In this document: positions 45,374 to 56,180 of the stretch, in pieces
Layout of the letters: each line of letters opens with the position of its first letter
How positions within the stretch are numbered: the stretch's first letter is position 1
Source of the DNA: Paracentrotus lividus
Taxonomy: Eukaryota; Echinodermata; Echinoidea; Camarodonta; Echinidae
Assembly (NCBI GenBank): GCA_940671915.1
Contig: CALNVZ010003433.1
Coordinates: forward strand, 21,353,070 to 21,417,069
DNA: 64,000 nucleotides
Direction of reading: 5' to 3'
Translations under genes and position numbers: made by a program
The notes under the pieces: model-generated
Seen by the model: only the letters and a program-made list of their open reading frames with translations
Database searches by the model: none
Told to the model about the DNA's origin: nothing

Positions 45374-47336
45374 GTAATAATAATCGTAGTTTATACCTTT
45401 ATATTTGATTTAAATTTGATTATTAATTGTTATTAATTGGGGCAGACTCTCAGTGCATGATCATCTGAACAAGAACAAAGTAAATAGTCTCATTTTTTTA
45501 ACGTCCTGCCGCACAGCATGCACAGTGGGCCAGAATGAACTCAAAGCGCGACAAAATTAATTCCTCACCGCAGACGGATAGTTGAATCTATCAAGTCAAT
45601 CTATGGTTTTCAGACCTGCGGAATACGATGAGAACAATTTCAAATCCTTATGACGTCATTAAAATGCTCTTTTCTGATTGGACAAGAAAAATATCAATAG
45701 TAACACATAGGCATATTCGTTTCACTTTGATTAGTGGGACTTATAGGAGGTTTTGAGACATGAGAAACACCATAAGAGTATTTTCAAATGTCTATGACGT
45801 CATCAAAATACCGATTTATAATTGGTTAGAGTGGATTTCTTTGTAAGACTTACATAATTGATATTCCTTTTATAGGTGAGGTGTATATGGGGTTTATAGA
45901 CAACGGGAAATCGTTAACATGATTAGAGTAATTTCTAAATTATCTGACGTCATTAACATACTGTTTTCTGACTGGACAAGGATTAAATGCCTTATTATAT
46001 AGAGATAGATTTATATATTATTTGGAACTTTAATGGGGTTTTATGGAATAAGGAAACACAAAGGGAGTCTTCTTCATAAAAATACGGTTTTCCTGATGAG
46101 ACTAGTACGCCTATTTATCAAATAAGTAGTAAAACACTTTGACTTTGACTGTTAAACACGATTGCTAGTTATTGGTATATATTTTGTACATTTTGGTATA
46201 TTTGTTATGATTCATTAAATTTGTAGATGACCCTGAGGAAGGTTCATAGAATCCGAAAGCTTAGCAGATTAAAAAGGGGAGCATAGAGGCTACGACCATA
46301 GTTTATTTTTTTCATTTCTTCCGCTCATATACATAAATATAAAATTGGTGGTATGAGAGAAGGCTTCTGATTGGTCAATTGCCCTATTTTGCAATGCCGT
46401 AATTCGGTATAATGCACCGCGTGCAATATACCGGCAATTTCTGCACTGCCTTGTTGCGCAAGTAAAAAAATGGTGCGCACAACAATAGATACGCGGAGCA
46501 ACAATATACGTCACAATAGCTTAATTAGCACCAAAAGTTTGGCAAACATATTGGCAAAGATAAAACCAGATTAGGCAAGGTCAAATATCTAGGGGTCTAT
46601 TTACTATAATAAATACTGCATGCATCTATTAATGCAACATTACTGACTATGTGAACTCCAAATACTAAATAGAGCTACTAAATAGAACTAAATACTTCAA
46701 GAGCTGAAGAGAGGATTCATCATAGACTAGTTCACGCGTTACATTTAACTTTCAAGGTTTAAAAACTCTCCTGTTTTTACGTGTTAAGGGATTTTCAAGT
46801 CTTCTTGGAGAGAGGATTCATCATATAAATAGTAAGGTAAGTTCAGATATACTTTGATACAATTTTCTGTTCCCATCTAATATAACATATAGCACATGCT
46901 TATTGTCGTTCAATATACAATATCATTCGTGTCCATAAATTTCAAATTTCTCTTGTGCGTTTATCTTTAAACTCGGCCTACGGCCTCGTTGAAATATAAA
47001 CGTACGCGAGAAATTTGAAATTTATGGACACTCATATTATGGTATATTGCACTCGCTAGCATGCACTATTTGTATAATATTGTTTTCATAACATTTTCTA
47101 GTTGGAGGCGCGTAGAACTTCCATCAAAGTAATTCCAGATTTTGGTTGTAAGCGGTGGTTCAAACCTCAAACTATCGATTTAATATGAACTTAAAATTGG
47201 GATATTACAGTTTAGCAACAAAAGGAGCCAACCAGGCATGAAGTCTAAATATTGAATTGGGATTAAGGATCTTGCTTATCTTCATTCTTTGCTGGTTAGG
47301 TCTTGATAAAAGCCTTTTTAAATCATCTTTATTAAG
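45374..47336. other. Intron replacing exons 4-6 of copy B
   Basis: Copy A has 4-6 between its exons 3 and 7; here none of RSIMTD, NPKDC or AVWWVGQ is encoded in any frame I could read. The interval holds three repeats spaced about 150 bp with TGACGTCA (45651, 45795, 45945), a CCTGAGGAAGG...GAAAGCTTAGCAG phrase at about 46231-46266 like retroelement 3' ends, and a hairpin at 46929-47032. Confidence 0.6.
46929..47032. mobile_element. Hairpin, 104 bp
   Basis: GTGTCCATAAATTTCAAATT at the left and AATTTGAAATTTATGGACAC at the right are perfect inverted repeats around a GGCCTACGGCCTCG loop region. Probably a small MITE. Confidence 0.75.
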
Positions 47337-47513
47337 CATTCAAGTAAGGCGGACTGACAAAATCTGGACCGAAGCGTCCTTTCATGGGATTGAGGAATAC
47401 ATGGTGCACGCAGAGGAGTTCTACCGGAGGCTGGAGAGGCAACAAGAGGTGCCTGTCCGAAGGGTCTATTTAGCATCAGATGTACCTAGTCTACTCGAGG
47501 AAGCCCGGAGAAA
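47337..47513 (+). CDS. Copy B exon 7, donor-substrate binding segment
   Basis: 177 nt, acceptor ATTAAG, donor AA then GTGAGA. It reads IQVRRTDKIWTEASFHGIEE then YMVHAEEFYRRLERQQ, then VYLASDVPSLLEEARRK. The equivalents of R365, R366, D368, K369, E373, Y382 and D409 of human FUT8 are kept. H363 is Gln and D410 is Val. Confidence 0.92.
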
Positions 47514-47720
47514 GTGAGAATTTATTCCAAATTGTTAAGTAAAGCAAAGACATATTTAAAAGAATTTTAAAATTGCCAAACCCATTAATATTGAAGCACC
47601 TTGAAACATAACCTATTATTAATACATGTACATAATTATATGCATACATGCCTTGTATATGTATGCAGCATAGATGTTCTTACAATATAGGGCAACAGTC
47701 AGTCTCTGTCCATGTGTCTG

Positions 47721-48010
47721 TAATAATAATAATAATAATAATAATGGTGGCTTCTTATATAGCGCTCAGGTCCGTCATGCATGACGCTCATGGCGCTTTA
47801 CAAAGAATGTTTTTTACACAAATTACCCTGGTCGCAGCTGACCAGGCCAAGTATGTAGCGCTCAAGCATATCGGGTACCCAATTTGCAGCTGGGTGGGGA
47901 GGAGCATTGTAGACAAAACGCCCATGCCCTAGGACGTAAGTGTCATACCGGGGTTTGAACCCACGGTCCTTGATCTCTCAGTCCAGTGATATGACCACTA
48001 GACTATAACA
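47721..48010 (-). mobile_element. tRNA-derived SINE in copy B intron 7
   Basis: Read on the minus strand, the head has an A box TAGTCTAGTGG (48005-47995) and a B box GGTTCAAACCC (47961-47951), with the usual tRNA spacing. After the head come a body and the tail TAAAGCGCCATGAGCGTCAT ... CCACCATT(ATT)n. This tail is nearly identical to the 3' end of the LINE fragment at 24356, which suggests that LINE supplied the machinery. No intact tRNA is implied. Confidence 0.85.
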
Positions 48011-48188
48011 CTTCTGTGGTAGTTGATATAGGCCAATTTTTATATTTAAAATCCTGTTTGTTCTATTTTCTGGGATTATAGTTGTTTGATCCATATTTTT
48101 ATTTTAGGTATTATTTAAAAAAAATTGAGTTACAGCATGTATAAAAAAGCCCGCTCATATTAATTGTCTTTTCCCCACTTCATTACAG

Positions 48189-48339
48189 GTACCCTAATTA
48201 TGTATTCATAAGTGACAAAGATATAACTAAGACGGCTGAGATGTCTACAAGATTTACCGAAATTGGTTTAATGGGCCTACTGGTTGACATCCACCTTTTG
48301 TCTCAATCGGATTTTCTTGTCTGCACATTCTCTTCAAAC
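48189..48339 (+). CDS. Copy B exon 8
   Basis: 151 nt, acceptor CATTACAG, donor AAC then GTTTGT. It reads [18 protein letters not shown] ... [20 protein letters not shown]. One codon shorter than in copy A; the equivalents of D453, C465 and S469 are kept. Confidence 0.92.
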
Positions 48340-49096
48340 GTTTGTATTTTTGCTGCTTTTCCACATCTTTCTTAATCTAGTGCCCCTTCTAACGTGCTAG
48401 CCATTATATTAGTATAATTATTGTATTGATACTGTATGAATTGAAGTGTTTTTTTGTAGCACTTGAAAGGTTGGCATACTGGTATTACGTCAGGGATACT
48501 CTTTTGTAGCATTTCAGACAAGGGTGTATATCGGGAAGGATGGGGGCCTGTACAACTATCCCCAACTTTTGCCCCGAGTAGGAAAAAAAGGGAAAAGTAT
48601 TAAATGTCATGATTTATAATAAATTTATAAAGCAGAATAACGTGCTCTATAGAATACACGTTTCAAAAGGTTAAATATTCATATTTTCTTGCTCGGTCGC
48701 TGCGCCCCTTTAATGTCTATAAGTTTAAGTAACACGTTGTATATCAGACTGGCGCCGAAAGCTAAATTATGTTCAAACATCTATGTCTCCAACTGTCTCA
48801 TCATTCAGTACCTCGGAACAGCATGGGAGATATAATACAACCTTGACGGACACCTATTAATATACGAGTAGCACTTGAGATTTAAGAGTAGGGCTACTTT
48901 CCGATGTTATTTCGCTAAGAATGTTAGTTTTAAGTAATTTAGTTTGAACATGATACGGTATGTTCCATTGATCTATGTGAATGTAAAGTTGCGTAACCAT
49001 CAACATGATTACAAATCTTGTTTTTTTCCTGCAATCCCTCCCCTAAAACAAGAAGCGTGCCTAAAAAATTCCTTCGTATTTTTCCACTTTCAACAG
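48340..49096. other. Copy B intron 8
   Basis: No element or extra exon recognised; ends in the pyrimidine-rich acceptor TTTCCACTTTCAACAG. Confidence 0.6.
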
Positions 49097-49471
49097 ATTT
49101 GTCGTTTAGCTTATGAGATGATGCACGCTCATCGCGAGGATGCAGCGTTCAGAGCAATTTCAGTGGACAGAAAGTACTTTTACTACGGGCAGAACCCACG
49201 TGAGATGACTGTGCTTTATGAACACGAACCCCGGAATACAGACGAGATAGAGCTACGTCAAGGAGATACTGTATGGATGGCTGAAGGACGGAATCAGAGG
49301 GATGGCTACTCCGGAGGAACAAACATGGGACAGGAAGCTAAATACGACTCGCCCACTAAAGTCGAGGATAATATATATCATGGCGGCATTTACCCGTCGT
49401 ATAAAGTAGAGGATAAGATTAAAGCCGTCAAGATGCCTACTTACGAGGGTGCAGAGAACTTTCATTTATAA
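49097..49471 (+). CDS. Copy B exon 9, SH3 domain and stop
   Basis: 375 nt including TAA. It begins ICRLAYEMMHAHRED (with the equivalent of C472, whose partner C465 is in exon 8), then SVDRKYFYYGQNPREMTVLY, RNTDEIELRQGDTV, NQRDGYSGGTNMG, GGIYPSYKVEDKIKAVKMPT and ends NFHL. This is the FUT8 C-terminal SH3 region, complete and open. Confidence 0.93.
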   Translation: MCRLAYEMMHAHREDAAFRAISVDRKYFYYGQNPREMTVLYEHEPRNTDEIELRQGDTVWMAEGRNQRDGYSGGTNMGQEAKYDSPTKVEDNIYHGGIYPSYKVEDKIKAVKMPTYEGAENFHL

Positions 49472-50149
49472 CAAAGATTTATGTAAAAAAAATGGTGACG
49501 TACATCGTAATCAAATGATTTGCTGAGAGCGGATTTGGCTTTTAAAATTCCTCACATTTTGTTTAGGGGGGGGGGGGGTTGTGACCTGTCACTAAGTACA
49601 TGACAGTGGAATGGTTCTTCAGGCGCGGATCCAAGAAAATCGAATTGAATCCATTTCTCGAGCCCAATTGTCTGGGGACAAAAGCGGCTCTGTTATGTTT
49701 ACGCATGGGCCCGATAAGTTCATTGTATGAAATCAGGCTGTGTCCGCTACTGTACTTTTATTTATCCTCTATGCAGTTGTCGAATTTGAGGAATGAATGC
49801 GGATTTTTAATATCGTTTCTTATCCCTTAGAAATGTGGTTATAATCAACTTGATCTTATCCGCCAAATAGACCTAAATATTTTGGTCATATTGTGTTTGC
49901 TTCTTTACAAAATCATCGGCCAAAGTTGACTTTGTACAAAATTGTTTAGAAATAATTTTTCATCTCGTACGAAATGAAAGAAATTTGAAAGAAGATGATT
50001 TTGTTACAGGATCACCGACTTAATTTCATTTGAACGAAATCGACTCTAATTCTTTTCTGAATTGATTTCGTTCGAAATTAGTATTTTAATTAAATGTAGT
50101 AGATTAACATAATGTGATTGAAGTTATTTTCAGTGTCCATGGTACATGT
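49472..50149. other. Downstream of copy B
   Basis: Presumed 3' untranslated and intergenic sequence. No AATAAA in the first 100 bases; a G run lies at 49567-49577. Nothing else recognised. Confidence 0.4.
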
Positions 50150-50318
50150 CAGGGGTCGTGGAGGGGCTGAGCCGAAAACGGGGGGGGGGGGGGCTGAACA
50201 GGCTAAATCACAAATCTATGGTCATTTTTGCGTTTTTGTACACGGTTACTGAAAAAAGTGGGGGGGGGGGGGGCTGAAGCCCCCTTCCCAGCCCCCCCCC
50301 CGCGCTCCGCGGCCCCTG
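50150..50318. mobile_element. 169-bp MITE with CATGT duplication
   Basis: CAGGGGTCGTGG at the left and CCGCGGCCCCTG at the right are inverted. CATGT stands directly outside both ends (50145-50149 and 50319-50323). The interior GAACAGGCTAAATCACAAATCT and CGTTTTTGTACACG are shared with 3992-4198. Confidence 0.8.
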
Positions 50319-51584
50319 CATGTTAGTTGATGAGGATGGTGACGTCTTCTAATTAAAATATGAAAATTTCGTCTGCGCCTCTATTTTTTATAATTTTGTG
50401 GCTGCCCCGCCCTATTTTCAAATCCTAAATCCGCCGCTTGATCTTTATGATGCCATAAGATGATAAGTTATGCGAGATTATTTCCTGTACGTGCTAGTCG
50501 ATTACTTAGTTTCGGTTCATATACCAGGAAGTTTTACGACATTTCTTTTCACATACCCCTCAACATTATGCATTGTGCGGGGCATTGTTTAGTCAGACAG
50601 ATTTGCGAAATTGTATCATTTCCATTACAAAATTATATACAAAAAAAGATGGCTCGTAAGTTTGCATTCATTTAGGATGTTTATGGATCTTTGTCTACCC
50701 ATCTGGACGGAAGGTACAGTTATAAGAACCTGCATAAACATGATTATTTTCTCCCTGCGGCTTAGATGCACACACTATCTTATATTTAGTGGGGCATTAT
50801 GAAGAGATCACCTCTCTCGACTACCAAAAGAAAGTCATGCATAAGGCCGCACGCCTATAAATAGATCGAGGCCCGTATTCATAAACTATACTTAAGCAAT
50901 TTGTCTTAAGTCTTAGTATTTTTTCTAAGATTTGTCCAGGAAAAAATTGTCTTAGCCTTTATCCAAACACGATAAGCACTTGTCTGAGCTCAGAAAGCAT
51001 TAAGGAAAAGTCTTAATTTTATTAATGTTGTCATGTTTAATTTGTGCCTCAAATCAGCTGTCCACAATAATCAACAGTCAAGATAAGCCACTAGGTAGTA
51101 GGCTTAAAGTCAGGAATAAATTCTCTTTTCTTATGTGCGGGTTTGTAGCATTTCAAGCTTTTGACTTAGCACAAATCTTAACTGTCAAAAATAGGCTAAG
51201 ACAAAATTTTAAATTTATTAACAAAAATTAATTTCAGCAAAAAGATTTTTTTTAAGGCTTAAGTTTCATGCTTAAGTCCAATATTTATGGTCTATTTAGT
51301 GTATTGTTTTACTGCAGCCCTTTAACCATGTTAACCAGAAAAAAGAGCAAAAAACCCCCTTCATACTTTCACAAGATTAAGACAAATATTATGAACAAGT
51401 AAAGCCCAAAGTCTAACGAATGTCATTATAAACACTTATGTTTAATGATTTTGTCAAAATCATTTTTAACACACGGGTCTATGGAGGTTTATTTATTGGT
51501 CTGCGCTCATAACTGCGCCGCGCCGAAAATTACTCTCGCTTAATTGTAAGACCCCAGTGCTTGTATTTGTACGACGATCGAGAT
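50319..51584. other. Gene-free stretch with a possible TATTCATAAA-type MITE
   Basis: GGCCCGTATTCATAAACTAT opens at about 50871, and CTTAAGTCC-AATATTTATGG at about 51272-51291 is roughly inverted, with many TCTTAAG/CTTAAGT phrases between. It resembles hairpin transposons that start GGCCCG (compare 28545). No gene recognised. Confidence 0.35.
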
Positions 51585-51862
51585 CCATGATATACAGCCC
51601 TAGCTGTGATTGTAGGTTGCAGAAGTTACACAGACTATGGGGAAAAAGGTGTCAGCAATCCTATTTTTTCATGTCATGGCTGTAGTGATAATCGTCATGT
51701 TCTTTAGAGATGGCATCCAACAATCTTACTACATGGCAACAATGATTCGACAACGAAACGAAAAGCACAGGACATAATACGGAAACGAAAAGCAAAGGAT
51801 ATACTGCAAAAAATAATGCTCAGGACATACGGACACAGTACACTTGATTGCAGGTATAGGCC
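51585..51862 (+). pseudogene. Orphan signal-anchor segment, copy 1
   Basis: ATG 51637 opens MGKKVSAILFFHVMAVVIIV, MFFRDGIQQSYY and stops after 46 codons within a run of about 27-bp repeats (AACGAAAAGCACAGGACATA and variants). The basic-hydrophobic-FF[RK]D pattern resembles the candidate first exon at 42824 (RKVILLALLMVGMISILFFKD). A diverged copy lies at 60185-60475. No other FUT8-like exon follows, so this may be a relic of a third family member. Confidence 0.4.
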
Positions 51863-51934
51863 TATAAATTTTTCTGACTCTTGAATTATGGTTTTACTCA
51901 CACTTTTCATATTTGTTGCGCTTATTTTGTATAT

Positions 51935-54750
51935 AAACACACCACAAAAAGAAAGTTTCCCTATTTCAGACATTAATAATTTTTAACCAGGAGGAATTAA
52001 AAAATCTAATTATATGTCCATGTGGGGAATTAATTAGCTACCATAGAAGCGAATTTTAGTAAAAATCATCAAGTCATGCTTCAGTGAGCAATGGTTGAAT
52101 GCAAATATGTCATTTTTCAAAGTTCACAAGCCTAAAATCACAACTTTGATACAAAGATATCAGACCCACTTTCAGATTTTAAAACTTACACGTCAGAATG
52201 TATGCAAAACGTACTTTCCAATATACTGACACGACTTTTGCGTCAAATTTCACGGTTGAGTGAGCATGCAGCAAATTTTTTTACTTCTTTGCCAAGGTAT
52301 AATCGATCAAATATGATGGAATTCCTGATTTTGAAGTGTATGCAATCAATATCCCTTCATTCACAGTTGAATCAGGGGGGGGGGGGTGGGTGGCAGCGGG
52401 CCCGAGCCCCCTAACCCCCCCTAAAAAAAGAGAGGAAAATGGACGAACAGGCCGATTAACCCCCATAACCTTACCCCTATCTCTGATCAGCCTATGGCTG
52501 ATACATGATGACGTTTGTGATGGCCGAATGCCCCCCAAAATAAATAAATAACGCCTATCCCCCCCGCTTATCGCTCGGCAAGCGTGACGTGAAAAAAAAA
52601 AAAAAAAGTGGGTGTACCAAAAATCTAAAATTCCAATTTTGGCCCCCCCCCCCCTGTAATGAAATCCTGGATCCGCTAACTATTCCGTAACTGATCCTCA
52701 ATGTTGTATCTTATACGAAGATTTGGCATCATTCTATGACAGACATCTGAAAGAACTCAAAAATATCAAATTTTCGAGAATCATAGTCTCAACGAGCATG
52801 GCTCTCCATCTATTGTTCTTTCCGTAAATTGTCTAATATCAATACTCAATATGTATTTCAGTATTGAATTATTTGATGTTCTTGTCTAAATTTTGATTTC
52901 CTTTTGTTTGATGCCATACCTGTATACGCTATTTTAATCTTAATTTTATTCCTCACTTTAATATACCTGAATATTTTCAATGTAAATGTCAATGTGTACA
53001 CAAATTATCATATTCACAAGCCTAACATGGCAACTTTGATTCAGTGATAATGGACCCATTTTCAGATTTTAAAAATTTTACACGTCGCAATGTATGCAAA
53101 ACGTGCTTCCCAATATACGGAAACGAAATTTGCGTCAAATTTCACGGTTGAGCGAGCATGCAGCAAAAATTGCCCAAACTGCGATTTTTACTTCTTTGCC
53201 GTGGTATAATCGATCAAATGTGAGGGAATTCCTGTTTTTGAAGTGTATGCAACCAATATCCATTCATTCATTCCATTCCTTTTAGAACAATTGTAGTAAT
53301 TGTAGTAATCTTATGCACTAGAAAGCATCTCAATAACATTTTTGGGGTTTTATTTATATTTTTGGGGCACGTGTCAGTGATCCTAGGGCATTTATTTACA
53401 AATTTATGCTTCAGTGAGCACGTGAGACTGGAAAAGCCCTTTTCTTACGTATGGACTAAAATTCAAATTCTTACTTTTATAGAAATATAACAATTCTTTT
53501 CGGGGAGTACTTTTGATTTTATTTTCACAAAAATCCCGATGTTTCACTCCTCAGTCATGTCAGTGGGCACAAGATACAAGAAAATCATGCAAATAAGAAG
53601 AAAGTTTCGGGCTCCGTCATGGTTCAGTGACTTTTCGAATACGTAATTTGATTCAAGATCATATTAGTTGGAGATCAGTTGAAGCTGTGTGGTAAGTTTC
53701 GTGACATAACTCACGGTAGAATTAACAATAATCATGAATGAAATTGGCAAAATTTCACATTTGTCAGGTATTGATTTCCTCCTCCATTTACATTATGTAC
53801 AGAGCTTTAATAAAAGTTTAACAAAAGTAAAATTTGGCATATTTTAATTGTCAGTTTCTGTCCATTTGACTGTGAATTATTTTATGAAACTTTGCACATA
53901 GCTTCAACTGGTCCTTAACTAACATGATCTTTACTCAAATTACGTATTCGAAAAGTCACTGAACCATGATGAAGCACCAAACTTTCTTCTTATTTTTATG
54001 ATTTTCTTGTATTTTGTGCCCACTGAGGCGTGAAACATCGGGATTTTTATGAAAATAAAATCAAAAGTACTCCCCGAAAAGAATTGTTATATTCAATCAA
54101 AGTAAATTTGAATTTTAGTCCGTACGTGAGAAAAGGGCTTTTCCAGTCTCACGTGCTCACTGAAGCATGAATTTGTAAATAAATGCCATAGGATCATTGA
54201 CATTTGCCAAAATAATATAAATAAAACCCCAAAAATGTTATTGAGATGCTTTCTACTGCATAAAATTACTACAATGACTGTTCGTAATTCTAAAATGGCA
54301 TATTTTTGGGGGGTTGATTGATGGATTCATTCAACCGTAAATGAATGGATATTGGTTACATACACTTCCACAGCAGGAATCCCATCAATATAAAAAGGAA
54401 AAATGCCAATTCGGGCAATTTTTGACACAAATTTCTTTTCCGTATATTGGGAAGCACGTTTTGCATACATTTTGACGTGTAAAATGTTCAAAATCTGAAA
54501 ATGGGTCCGTTATCATTGAATCAATGTTGCCATTTTAGGCTTGTGAACTTTAAAAAAATGACATTTTTGGCTTCAACCATTGCTCACTGAAACGTGACAG
54601 GTTGATTTTTCCTAAAATTCGGTCCCATTGTAGTTAATTAAATTCCCTCTACATGGATATATAATTAGATCTTTTTAATTCCTCCTGGTTAACAAATTAT
54701 TGATATCTGAAATAGGGGAACTTTCTTTTTGTGTTGTGTTTATTTATTGT
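51935..54750. mobile_element. 2.8-kb foldback element
   Basis: The ends are AAACACACCACAAAAAGAAA and TTTCTTTTTGTGTTGTGTTT, followed by paired ATTTTTAACCAGGAGGAATT/AATTCCTCCTGGTTAACAAA. The arms meet near 53800: AATCCCGATGTTTCACTCC with GGCGTGAAACATCGGGATTT, and TTTTCGAATACGTAATTTGA with CAAATTACGTATTCGAAAA. The left arm contains a partial direct duplication (52080-52370 and 53010-53280) separated by C/G-rich sequence (52375-52670). The short frames are repeat translations. Confidence 0.82.
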
Positions 54751-55104
54751 ATTTCTTTGTATTTAATATTTTTCTGACATACCAAACTGTCATATTTTAT
54801 TAATTCAGCGGATCTTTGTGTTGTTTTCTCTTATAACAAGTGCTGATAAAGACTACACATATTTATCTTAAGATATTACTACCTTATTATGAATGACATT
54901 TTTGACATCCTCAGGAAATTTCCTTTCAGAAAATTGATACATTTGTAGGGAGAGGCTTAAAATTGTTTACGCTAATGCACTTTGATCCTGATAGCAGCAA
55001 GATTTTTTTTAGATTTTCCAATTGGTGGAGATGCGTGTCAAACGATCACTCCTCGATTTTATTAGCGTATTATTCTTGTGACTAGTATGAACCCCTATCA
55101 AAAA
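54751..55104. other. Gene-free stretch
   Basis: AT-rich; nothing recognised. Confidence 0.5.
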
Positions 55105-55740
55105 GTTCCGCAAATCGACTTTGGACCATGATAACTTTTTAGGTACGCCTTAGTTATTCCTGATATTCATACCATTGGAAAGATAATTCCCCTTTTATTG
55201 ATATCATATTTGTAATGATTGTGTCATGCTTAAATACACAGATGTTAATCAGAATATGGAGAAAAGTAAAAAGTCAAATGTTGTAAAATGCACTTTTATT
55301 GATCACATTGAAGTTCCGCAACTTCAGTTTAGACCCTGATACATGTGATAAGTTTGGGGGTATTTTATAATTTTTATTGAATTTTATACCATTGTCAGGC
55401 TTATTTATTCCTCTTTTTATTGATATGTAATTCGTCATGGTGATGTCATGCCTGGGTCTACAGAACCCCTGAATACCACCTGAATGCAAGGCAAGTAAAA
55501 GATTATGTTCAGTTTAAATGTTCTGTAACACAACTTTGAACCTTGATACATTTTAATGTTGGTTTTAATCATCATCAATTTTTGTAGCATTGAAAAGTTC
55601 ATTTATTCTTCTTTTTATGGATACCCTATTTGCAAAGGTAACATCATATTTGTATGCACATAATTCATGAATATAATGCAAAGTAAAAAGTGAAAAGTTG
55701 CGAAATGCATTGTTATTGCTCAAATTGAGTAACTTGCAAG
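55105..55740. repeat. Diverged tandem repeat with a period of about 207 bp
   Basis: GTTCCGCAAATCGACTTTGG (55105), GTTCCGCAACTTCAGTTTAG (55313) and GTTCTGTAACACAACTTTGA (55520) start successive units, with a fourth starting near 55728. Each unit continues with a TTGATAC, TACCATTG, TTATTCCTCTTTTTATTGATA, then AAGTAAAAAGT pattern. Sequence at 55850-56110 contains reversed pieces of the same unit (ACAATGGTATAA, CTCCATATTCTGACAT). Confidence 0.7.
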
Positions 55741-56139
55741 GAATAGACATACTAGTCACAATTGCATTAATTTGCAAGCATTTTGAACTTCTACTTTGTC
55801 CTAACCCAGGGTCTACTGCATTACAAAGAACATACTATTGTTTTTAGGGTGAAAAAGGGAAGCTTAAACTGACAATGGTATAAAAATTCAGAATAATGAA
55901 TGACAAACTTAAATTATCTTAGAGCCTGAGTGAGTTGGGAATTCAATTTTGATCAATGAACGATTTTACTTTGGATGTTATTTGCTTTTTCTCCATATTC
56001 TGACATGCTGCAATGAGATTACACTTAGATCGAGAGATAAGATAAGGGGAATAAATTATTTTCTTCAAAAGTCCGGACTAATCAGGAATAATAACATATG
56101 AAGTTATGGCCAAAATCGATTGGTGCCGAAATTTTGTTG

Positions 56140-56144
56140 AGGGC

Positions 56145-56180
<36 letters not shown>

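Larger units (their letters stand above)
30733..49471 (+). pseudogene. FUT8-like copy B, lacking exons 4-6 but in frame
   Basis: Six exons (1, 2, 3, 7, 8, 9) are intact with consensus splice sites. Exons equivalent to copy A's 4-6 (615 nt, 205 codons) are absent between 45374 and 47336. Exon 3 ends with two bases of a codon and exon 7 begins with one, so a direct 3-to-7 splice is in frame: 1164 nt, 387 residues plus stop. Such a protein would keep the membrane anchor, the helical stem, the GDP-fucose-binding half and the SH3 domain. It would lose the cysteine-rich first half of the catalytic domain. Intron 2 is 13.1 kb and full of transposons. It could be a pseudogene, a truncated expressed paralog, or an assembly collapse. 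An alternative first exon lies at 42824. Confidence 0.8.

Noticed and set aside
47940..48010. Functional tRNA gene on the minus strand
   Set aside because: It continues into a SINE body and (ATT)n tail; it is a tRNA-derived SINE head.
52202..53285. Two similar frames starting MQNVL as a gene family
   Set aside because: They are the directly duplicated part of the foldback element's left arm, and the same DNA is also found inverted at 54320-54560.
55105..55740. CRISPR-like array
   Set aside because: The whole 207-bp unit is repeated, with no short identical repeats separated by unique spacers; the genome is eukaryotic.
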